A DNA stretch of 64,000 bases, from the NCBI RefSeq assembly GCF_006715785.1, contig NZ_VFNX01000002.1, positions 434,001-498,000 of the forward strand, written 5' to 3'. Below the pieces are notes generated by a model. That model made no database searches, had not been told where the DNA came from, and saw only the letters and a program-made list of their open reading frames with translations. This DNA comes from Streptomyces puniciscabiei. Lineage in GTDB: Bacteria > Actinomycetota > Actinomycetes > Streptomycetales > Streptomycetaceae. This document shows, one piece after another, positions 16,355 to 23,261 of the stretch (its first letter is position 1; every line of letters begins with the position of its first letter). The translations under genes and the position numbers were made by a program.

Positions 16355-17527
16355 TTGTCCTCCTCCGCCTTCCGCACCGTTCCGTCCTCCGCCGATGTGG
16401 TGATCATCGGTGGCGGCGTCATGGGTGTGAGCACCGCGTTCCACCTCGCCGAAGCCGGCGTGACGAACATCGTCGTCGTCGAGCGCGGCGAACTCGGCTG
16501 TGGCAGTTCGGGCAAGCCGATCGGCGGCGTACGTGCCCAGTTCTCCGATCCGCTCAACATCGAGCTGGGCAGCCGCAGCCTGCGTGCCTACCAGGACTTC
16601 GCCCGGCGTCCCGGCGCGGGCATCCGGCTCGACACCGTCGGCTATCTCTTCGTGCTCGACAGCGAACAGCAGGCCGTCGACTTCGAGGCCGGTGTCGAGC
16701 TGCAGAACGGCCTGGGGGTACCCAGCCGCATGATCGGCCCCGACGAGGCCCGGCGCCTGTGTCCCTACCTCAGCACCGACGGCCTCGTGGCCGCCGCGTA
16801 CTCCCCCACCGACGGGCACGCCCGCCCGGGACTGGTCGTCCAGGGGTACGCGCAGGCCGCTGCCCGGCGCGGCGTCACGATCGCCACGCACACCGAGGTC
16901 GCCGGAATCGACACGGCCGGGAACCGCGTCGTCGGCGTCCACACCAGCCGAGGGCGCATCGCCTGCTCCACCGTCATCTGCACGGCGGGCGCCTGGTCGG
17001 CCCGGATCGGCGACATGGCGGGCGTCAACCTGCCGGTACGGCCCGTGAAACGGCAACTGGCGTTCACCGCACCGCTCACACCGCCCGCTCCTCGTATCCC
17101 GTTCACCATCGACTTCTCCTCCACCGCCTACTTCCACAACAGCGACGACGGTCTGCTGTTCGGGCTCGCCGACCCCGCCCAGGAGGACGGCTTCGACACC
17201 ACCTGGTCCCCGCAGTGGCTGGAGCTGTTCCGCAGCGTCGCCCGGCACCGCGCCCCGGCCCTGGCCGGCATGGAGACCACCGGTGGATGGGCGGGCCTGT
17301 ACGAGGTCACACCGGACCACAACGCGCTCATCGGCCGCTCCGATGAGCTGCCCAACTTCCTTTATGCCACCGGGTTCTCCGGTCACGGCTTCCTGCAGGC
17401 GCCCGCGGTCGGCGAGGTCATGCGCGACCTCTGCCTGGAGCGTGAGCCGTTCACCGACATCTCCCCGCTCGGCGCCGACCGGTTCCGCCAGGGCGCCGGC
17501 GTCCGCCCCGAAGCACACGTCGTGTGA
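16355..17527 (+). CDS. FAD-dependent amine oxidase, probably L-pipecolate/D-amino-acid oxidase (AmaA/DadA-like)
   Basis: A 390-residue DAO-family flavoenzyme. TTG 16355 is chosen because AAGGGAG lies 7 bases upstream; the frame is open to 16244. The FAD-binding fold begins ADVVIIGGGVMGVSTAF with the ribose-binding acid at VVVERGE, and the C-terminus has the LPNFLYATGFSGHGF segment typical of the family. It is followed closely by an HglS-type enzyme and an ALDH7-type dehydrogenase. In Pseudomonas the same three activities turn lysine-derived pipecolate into 2-hydroxyglutarate. Pipecolate as substrate is therefore inferred from context. A sarcosine-like substrate is the alternative. Confidence 0.75.
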   Translation: MSSSAFRTVPSSADVVIIGGGVMGVSTAFHLAEAGVTNIVVVERGELGCGSSGKPIGGVRAQFSDPLNIELGSRSLRAYQDFARRPGAGIRLDTVGYLFVLDSEQQAVDFEAGVELQNGLGVPSRMIGPDEARRLCPYLSTDGLVAAAYSPTDGHARPGLVVQGYAQAAARRGVTIATHTEVAGIDTAGNRVVGVHTSRGRIACSTVICTAGAWSARIGDMAGVNLPVRPVKRQLAFTAPLTPPAPRIPFTIDFSSTAYFHNSDDGLLFGLADPAQEDGFDTTWSPQWLELFRSVARHRAPALAGMETTGGWAGLYEVTPDHNALIGRSDELPNFLYATGFSGHGFLQAPAVGEVMRDLCLEREPFTDISPLGADRFRQGAGVRPEAHVV

Positions 17528-17598
17528 CTACCGATGCCTCAGGTGAGGTACGTACCGATGGCTCACTCGGTTGTGAACCCCGATCGAAAGGCCGAACC

Positions 17599-18996
17599 GT
17601 GTCGACGATCAGTCAGTGGCAGCTGCGGGCCGCGTTCGCGGAACGGCTGTCGCACATGTACGGGCAGGAGGTTCCCGCCTACACCACGCTCGTGGACGTC
17701 TCGCGCGAGGTCAACGAGGAGGTTCTGCGCGCCCAGGGAGCGGACGCCGAACGCCTCGGCTCCATCGGACGGGTGACCGCCGAGCGGCACGGCGCCATCC
17801 GGGTCGGCACACCGCGGGAACTGCGGCAGGTCGCTCGCGTCTTCGGCGCCCTCGGCATGCACCCGGTGGGGTTCTACGACCTGCGGGAGGCCGCGGCCAG
17901 TGCCGTACCCGTCGTCTCCACGGCGTTCCGGCCGGTCGAAGGCGAGGAGCTGGCGCGCAATCCCTTCCGGGTGTTCACCTCGATGCTCACCCCGGCCGAC
18001 CCCCGCTTCTTCGACGCCGACCTGCGCACGCGCCTCGAGACCTTCCTCGCCGGCCGCGAACTCTTTCCCCCGGAGCTGCTCGCCCTGGCCGACCGTGCCG
18101 CCGCCGAGCGGGAGCTGCCCGAGGACGAGGCCGAACGCTTCCTCCAACTGGCCTCACGAACCTTCGAGTTGTCGCCCGAGCCGGTCGACAGGGCCTGGTA
18201 CGAGACCCTGGAGCGGATCTCCGCCGTCGCCGCGGACATCGGCGGTGTGCGCAGTACGCACATCAACCACCTCACCCCGCGTGTCCTGGACATCGACGAG
18301 CTGTACCGGCGCATGACCGAGCGCGGCGTCGAGATGATCGACACCATCCAGGGACCGCCGCCCTGGAAGGGACCCGATGTGCTGCTGCGGCAGACCTCCT
18401 TCCGGGCCCTGGCCGAGCCCCGCGCGATGCGCACCCCGGACGGCAGGGTGGTCAGCGGCGCCCTGCGGGTCCGCTTCGGCGAGGTCGAGGCCCGCGGCAT
18501 CGCCCTCACACGCGAGGGCCGCGCCCTGTACGACGAACTCCTCGGCCGCGTCGACGAGCAGGCGTCCCAGCACCCCCCGGAGACCCGTGGCGAGATCGCG
18601 CGCGCCGTCTGGGAGCGGCACATGCCCGCCGGCGAACAGGAACTCGCCGCCAAGGGACTGGCCTGCTTCACCTACCGGGTCGCCCCGGACCGGCCGCGCG
18701 ACGGCAACCGGCCGCCGAACGCCCTCGGTGACCTGGTGCGGCAGGGCTGGGTACGCGCCGAGCCCATCGTCTACGAGGACTTCCTGCCCCGCTCCGCCGC
18801 CGGCATCTTCCAGTCCAACCTCAGCGGCGAGGGCAGCCGCGACAACGCCCAGCAGGGCACCGCCTACGACGCCGACTGGCTCTCCGGCGCCATCGGCCGC
18901 GACGTCCTGGACCCCTTCGACCTCTACGAGCGGCAGCAGAACCGCTCCCTCGCAGGCGTCGCCCGCGAACTCGGCCTCAACGGCATCCCCGGCTGA
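17599..18996 (+). CDS. 2-oxoadipate dioxygenase/decarboxylase (DUF1338, HglS-like)
   Basis: A 465-residue member of the DUF1338/YdcJ family. The characterised member HglS uses Fe(II) and O2 to convert 2-oxoadipate to D-2-hydroxyglutarate in lysine breakdown. GTG 17599 has GAAAGG 8 bases upstream. Family landmarks include RHGAIRVGTPRELR near the N-terminus, the metal-binding stretch STHINHLTPRVLDID, the glutamate-bearing LRVRFGEVEARGIAL, and YEDFLPRSAAGIFQSNL near the end. Length and motif order fit a full protein. Its place between a pipecolate-type oxidase and an aminoadipate semialdehyde dehydrogenase supports the call. Confidence 0.85.
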   Translation: MSTISQWQLRAAFAERLSHMYGQEVPAYTTLVDVSREVNEEVLRAQGADAERLGSIGRVTAERHGAIRVGTPRELRQVARVFGALGMHPVGFYDLREAAASAVPVVSTAFRPVEGEELARNPFRVFTSMLTPADPRFFDADLRTRLETFLAGRELFPPELLALADRAAAERELPEDEAERFLQLASRTFELSPEPVDRAWYETLERISAVAADIGGVRSTHINHLTPRVLDIDELYRRMTERGVEMIDTIQGPPPWKGPDVLLRQTSFRALAEPRAMRTPDGRVVSGALRVRFGEVEARGIALTREGRALYDELLGRVDEQASQHPPETRGEIARAVWERHMPAGEQELAAKGLACFTYRVAPDRPRDGNRPPNALGDLVRQGWVRAEPIVYEDFLPRSAAGIFQSNLSGEGSRDNAQQGTAYDADWLSGAIGRDVLDPFDLYERQQNRSLAGVARELGLNGIPG

Positions 18997-19020
18997 CCTT
19001 CCACACCATGAAGGACCACC

Positions 19021-20550
19021 ATGACCAGCACCGCACTGCCCACCACGGACGAGCTGCGCGTCCGCGCCCGTGCCGCCCTTCGGAACATCGGCGTCGACGC
19101 GGCCGAGGGCACCGGCCTCCACGCCCGCACGCCCCTGACCGGTGAACACCTCTTCGGCCTGGCGGCCGCCACCGACGCGGACGTCGAAGAGGCCCTCGCC
19201 GCCGCCCGCACGGCCTTCCTCACCTGGCGCATCACGCCCGCCCCGCGCCGGGGTGAACTCGTCCGCCGGCTGGGCGAGTTGCTGCGGGAGCACAAGGGCG
19301 ACCTGGCCGACCTCGTCACCATCGAGGCGGGCAAGATCCGCTCCGAGGCGCTCGGCGAGATCCAGGAAATGATCGACATCTGCGACTTCGCCGTAGGCCT
19401 GTCCCGTCAGCTCTACGGCCGTACGATCGCCTCCGAACGGCCCGGACACCGGCTGGCCGAGACCTGGCATCCGCTCGGCGTGGTCGGTGTCATCTCCGCC
19501 TTCAACTTCCCCGCCGCCGTGTGGTCGTGGAACACCGCCGTCGCCCTCGTCTGCGGCGACACGGTGATCTGGAAGCCCTCGGAGCTCACCCCGCTGATCT
19601 CCCTGGCCTGCGACCACCTGCTCGCCCGCGCCGCTGCGGAGGTGGGCGCGCCCCGCGATGTCCACCACCTGCTCCTCGGCGACCGCGCGGTCGGCGAGAA
19701 GCTCGTCGACGACCCCCGCGTCGCCCTGGTGAGCGCCACCGGTTCCACCCGCATGGGCCGCGAGGTCGGCCCCCGCGTCGCCGCCCGCTTCGGCCGCAGC
19801 CTGTTGGAACTCGGCGGAAACAACGCCGCGATCGTCACTCCGTCCGCCGACCTCGACCTCGCCGTCCCGGCCATCGTCTTCGCCGCCGCCGGCACGGCGG
19901 GCCAGCGCTGTACGACGCTGCGCCGCCTCATCGTCCACCGTGACATCGCCGACACCCTCATCGAGCGGCTGACCGCCGCCTACACCAAGCTGCCCATCGG
20001 CAATCCCTTCGACGACACCACCCTGGTCGGCCCGCTCATCTCCGCCGCGGCGCTCGACGCCATGCGGAGCGCCCTGACCCGGGCCCAGGCCGAGGGCGGC
20101 AAGATCCTGGCCGGCGGCAACCGGCGCCTCGCCGAGGCGGCTCCTGCGGCGGCGTACACCGAGCCCGTCCTCGTCCGCGTCGGCGAACAGACCGACGTCG
20201 TACGGGAGGAGACCTTCGCGCCGATCCTCTACGTCCTCACCTACGACAGCCTCGCCGAGGCGATCGCCCTGCACAACGACGTCCCGCAGGGCCTGTCCTC
20301 CAGCATCTTCACCCGCGACCAGCAGGAGGCCGAGATCTTCCTGTCCGCCGCCGGCTCGGACTGCGGCATCGCCAACGTCAACATCGGCACCTCCGGAGCC
20401 GAGATCGGCGGTGCCTTCGGCGGCGAGAAGGACACCGGCGGCGGCCGGGAGTCCGGCTCCGACGCCTGGAAGTCCTACATGCGCTCGGCCACCAACACCA
20501 TCAACTACTCCAGCGAACTGAACCTGGCTCAGGGCGTCAGCTTCCTGTGA
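19021..20550 (+). CDS. Alpha-aminoadipate semialdehyde / piperidine-6-carboxylate dehydrogenase (ALDH7 type)
   Basis: A 509-residue NAD-dependent aldehyde dehydrogenase that would oxidise piperideine-6-carboxylate/2-aminoadipate semialdehyde to 2-aminoadipate. The catalytic pair is present: E263 in L-E-L-G-G-N-N and C297 in G-Q-R-C-T-T. The ALDH7/AmaB signatures are ISAFNFPAAVWSWN, WKPSELTPL, IGTSGAEIGGAFGGEKDTGGGRE and a C-terminal SYMRSATNTINYS. The start ATG 19021 follows GAAGGA and lies 24 bp after the HglS-like gene, so the genes form one operon. Confidence 0.9.
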   Translation: MTSTALPTTDELRVRARAALRNIGVDAAEGTGLHARTPLTGEHLFGLAAATDADVEEALAAARTAFLTWRITPAPRRGELVRRLGELLREHKGDLADLVTIEAGKIRSEALGEIQEMIDICDFAVGLSRQLYGRTIASERPGHRLAETWHPLGVVGVISAFNFPAAVWSWNTAVALVCGDTVIWKPSELTPLISLACDHLLARAAAEVGAPRDVHHLLLGDRAVGEKLVDDPRVALVSATGSTRMGREVGPRVAARFGRSLLELGGNNAAIVTPSADLDLAVPAIVFAAAGTAGQRCTTLRRLIVHRDIADTLIERLTAAYTKLPIGNPFDDTTLVGPLISAAALDAMRSALTRAQAEGGKILAGGNRRLAEAAPAAAYTEPVLVRVGEQTDVVREETFAPILYVLTYDSLAEAIALHNDVPQGLSSSIFTRDQQEAEIFLSAAGSDCGIANVNIGTSGAEIGGAFGGEKDTGGGRESGSDAWKSYMRSATNTINYSSELNLAQGVSFL

Positions 20551-20565
20551 CGGCACAATGGCGGG

Positions 20566-21261
20566 GTGGATCAAGACAACCGCGTCATCGTCGCCCTGGA
20601 CTGCGACAACCGTGCCGCTGCCGAGCACATCGTCGATCAGCTGGGCGACGAGTGCCGTTTCTACAAAGTCGGCCTGGAGTTGCTCACCGTGGCCGGTCCC
20701 GATCTCGTCCGGCGCCTCGTCGGGCAGGGCAAGGAGGTCTTCCTGGACCTCAAGCTGTTCGAGATCCCGCACTCGGTGGCCGGTGCGGTCCGCGCCGCGG
20801 GCGCGCTGGGCGTGTCCATGGTGACGGTGCACGGCATGGGCGGCTTCGGCATCATGACGGCCGCTGCGGACGCGGCCCGGGCCTTCCCCGGGCTGCGTGT
20901 GCTCGCCCTGACAGTGGTCACCTCCATGACCGACGACGACCTTGCCGACATCGGCATCGGCCACTCGACCGAGGAGCAGGTGCTGAGGCTGGCCCGGCTG
21001 GCGGGCAAGGCCGGCTGTCACGGCCTGATCGCCTCGCCCCAGGACGTCGCGGCACTCCGGAGCGCGCTCGGGGCCGATCCGCTGATCGTCACTCCCGGAG
21101 TCACTCTGCCCGGCGATTCCCCGGCCGAGCACGCCCGCCCCGGAACACCGCGCGCCGCCCTCGCCGCCGGCGCCTCGCACGTCGTCGTGGGGCGCACGGT
21201 CACGCGCGCCCCGGATCCGGCGGCCGCGTTCCGTCTCGTCCGCACCAGCCTCACCGGCTGA
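20566..21261 (+). CDS. Diverged orotidine-5'-phosphate decarboxylase paralogue (PyrF-like)
   Basis: A 231-residue TIM barrel of the short bacterial OMP decarboxylase type. IVALDCDN, FYKVGLEL, VTVHGMGGFGIM, TPGVTLPGD and HVVVGRTVTRAPDPAAA fit the family in order. The catalytic motif, normally D-x-K-x-x-D-I, reads D-L-K-L-F-E-I, so the second aspartate is Glu. The usual D-Q-x-R near the phosphate site reads E-H-A-R. The enzyme may be slow, altered or no longer an OMP decarboxylase. As I recall, the main Streptomyces PyrF is a different, longer subtype elsewhere. GTG 20566 is 15 bp after the dehydrogenase stop, so it may be the operon's last gene. Confidence 0.7.
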   Translation: MDQDNRVIVALDCDNRAAAEHIVDQLGDECRFYKVGLELLTVAGPDLVRRLVGQGKEVFLDLKLFEIPHSVAGAVRAAGALGVSMVTVHGMGGFGIMTAAADAARAFPGLRVLALTVVTSMTDDDLADIGIGHSTEEQVLRLARLAGKAGCHGLIASPQDVAALRSALGADPLIVTPGVTLPGDSPAEHARPGTPRAALAAGASHVVVGRTVTRAPDPAAAFRLVRTSLTG

Positions 21262-21346
21262 GGCTCGCGGGACCTCTCGGGGCAGTTCGTTCTGCTGTGG
21301 GACAAGATTGCCGCGCCCCGGACGGCGTGCGGGTCAGGATCGACGC

Positions 21347-22042
21347 ATGCGACCGCTCTTCGTCCTGGTGCACAGTCCGTCCGTGGGCCCTTCGACCTGG
21401 CACCCCGTGGCCGAACACCTGAGGGCGCGGGGATACGAGGTACGGGTGCCTTCCCTGCTGCACATCGGCGCCGGCACCCCGCCCTTCTGGCCCCGGGTCG
21501 CCGACGCGGTCCGCGCCGACCTCCGGCAGGTCCCGTCCGACGGTCCCGTGACCTTGGTGGCCCACAGCAACGCGGGCCTGTTCCTCCCGACCATCCGCTC
21601 CGCACTCGACCGTCCGGTCACCGGCTCGGTCTTCGTCGACGCCGCACTGCCGGCCCGGGCGGGAGCAACGCCCGTCGCCACGCCGGAGTTGCTGGAGTTC
21701 CTCCGTCCGATGGCCGTGAACGGCAGACTGCCGCGCTGGACCGACTGGTGGGACGAAGCCGACGTCGCGCCCATGTTCTGCGATCCGACGATGCGGAAGA
21801 CCGTCATCGACGAGCAGCCCAGCCTGCCGCTGTCCTACTACGAGCAGCACGTCCCGGTCCCCGACGGCTGGGACGACCACCCCTGTTCCTACGTGCTGTT
21901 CGGTCCGCCGTACGAGGCCCCGGCCGCCGAGGCGCGCGAACGTGGCTGGCGGGTGACACACCTGCCCGGCGCACACCTCCACCAGATCACCGATCCCGCC
22001 GGCACCGCCCGCTGCCTCCTCGACCTCGCCGGCACGGTCTGA
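21347..22042 (+). CDS. Alpha/beta-hydrolase (esterase-like)
   Basis: A 231-residue cytosolic hydrolase. It starts at ATG 21347 with AGGA upstream. After the first strand (LFVLVHSPSVGPSTW, with an oxyanion-hole His) comes the nucleophile elbow L-V-A-H-S-N-A-G, in which the usual first Gly of GxSxG is Ala. The likely acid lies in the PRWTDWWDEAD region, and the catalytic His in LPGAHLHQITDP near the end. The family resembles small actinobacterial hydrolases of unknown substrate. It stands alone between the PyrF-like and cyclase genes. Confidence 0.75.
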   Translation: MRPLFVLVHSPSVGPSTWHPVAEHLRARGYEVRVPSLLHIGAGTPPFWPRVADAVRADLRQVPSDGPVTLVAHSNAGLFLPTIRSALDRPVTGSVFVDAALPARAGATPVATPELLEFLRPMAVNGRLPRWTDWWDEADVAPMFCDPTMRKTVIDEQPSLPLSYYEQHVPVPDGWDDHPCSYVLFGPPYEAPAAEARERGWRVTHLPGAHLHQITDPAGTARCLLDLAGTV

Positions 22043-22208
22043 CGCGAGGGGTTCCGGGGGCAGGCCCCGCGGACGTGTGAACCGGCGATGCGGCGCACGT
22101 CGTGCCAGGCTGGGAGTCCGGGTCGGCGGGCTCGCACCGCCGTATCCCGTTGCCGGAGCGGTGCCCCGCTACCGGGGCCGTGTCGACGCGTGGGAACGGT
22201 GAGTACGG

Positions 22209-23177
22209 ATGAGTCCGAACGCCACGGACGACCCGGATGCCGGGCCGGCCGGTGCCGGCCACGGGCCTGCCGTCTCGCGTCGGGAGTTCGACGCGCTCTT
22301 CGAGGCGGTCCGCACATGGGGCCGCTGGACCCCGGCCGACCGCGGCGCCTGGAATCGGGTGACCGCGGAGCATGTGCGGCGGGCCACGGGCGCGGTGCGC
22401 TCCGGGAAGGTCGTCCCGCTGGCGCTGCCCTGGAACACCCTGCCCGGCCCCGACAACCCCAGGCCCGCCGTGCACCACATGACCGATCTCGGTGACGTGC
22501 AGAGCCCCGAGCCCTCCACCCACAAGGACTTCATCGGCGCCGAGTACCACGGCAAGGCGGTCACCCATCTCGACGCCCTGTGCCATGTCGCCTACCGGGG
22601 GCGGCTCTACGACGGCCGGGCGGCGAAGGACCTCGTCGGCGCGGCAGGTGCCCGCTTCGGGGCGGTGTCGGCGCTCGGCGCCCTCGTGACCAGGGGAGTT
22701 CTCCTCGACCTCCCCGCCGTCCTGGGGGTCCCCTGGCTCGAGCCGGGGCAGGCGGTGCACGCGCAGGACGTCACCGCCGCGGAGAAGGCGCTCGATGTGA
22801 CCATCGGCGAGGGCGACGCGGTGCTGCTGCGCTCCGGGCACGCCCGCCGCCGCGGGGAGCTCGGCCCCTGGGACCCCGACGCGGCGAGCGCGGGCTTCCA
22901 CGTGGACGCCGTACCGCTGCTGGCCGAGCGCGGCATCGCGCTGCTCGGCGGTGACGGTGACAGCGACGTACGGCCCTCACCCGTCGAGGGCGTGCACTCG
23001 CCTGTCCATGCCCTGGTCGTGGCCGCCATGGGGGTGCCGCTGCTCGACAACCTCGATCTGGAGGCCCTGTCGGCCGCCGCGGCCGAGGCGGGACGGCATG
23101 AGTTCCTGCTCGTCGTGGCGCCGCTGAACGTGCCGGGCGGGACGGGCTCGCCCGTCAATCCCGTCGCCATCCTGTGA
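22209..23177 (+). CDS. Cyclase-family (kynurenine formamidase-like) metal hydrolase
   Basis: A 322-residue member of the Cyclase (PF04199) family, which includes bacterial kynurenine formamidase and isatin hydrolase. The metal/catalytic segment is K-A-V-T-H-L-D-A-L-C-H-V, matching the family H-x-D-x-x-x-H. GVLLDLPAV, the GDAVLLRSGH strand and the LGGDGDSDVRPSPVEGVHSPVHAL loop are also typical. The long form (over 300 residues) is common in actinobacteria and of unknown substrate. No tryptophan-pathway gene is nearby, so I do not assign KynB. Confidence 0.8.
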   Translation: MSPNATDDPDAGPAGAGHGPAVSRREFDALFEAVRTWGRWTPADRGAWNRVTAEHVRRATGAVRSGKVVPLALPWNTLPGPDNPRPAVHHMTDLGDVQSPEPSTHKDFIGAEYHGKAVTHLDALCHVAYRGRLYDGRAAKDLVGAAGARFGAVSALGALVTRGVLLDLPAVLGVPWLEPGQAVHAQDVTAAEKALDVTIGEGDAVLLRSGHARRRGELGPWDPDAASAGFHVDAVPLLAERGIALLGGDGDSDVRPSPVEGVHSPVHALVVAAMGVPLLDNLDLEALSAAAAEAGRHEFLLVVAPLNVPGGTGSPVNPVAIL

Positions 23178-23261
23178 CGATGCACACCCGATGTCCGTAT
23201 TCTCGTCTTTGTCTTATTGTTTTGGAGAAGCTCACTCTTGCAGGCGCGAGCGAGGCGTAGC

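Noticed and set aside
18154..21180. A 1008-codon minus-strand open frame opposite the lysine operon
   Set aside because: It is a GC-rich antisense frame; its Gly/Val/Asp-rich sequence has no domain, and the plus-strand genes are clear.
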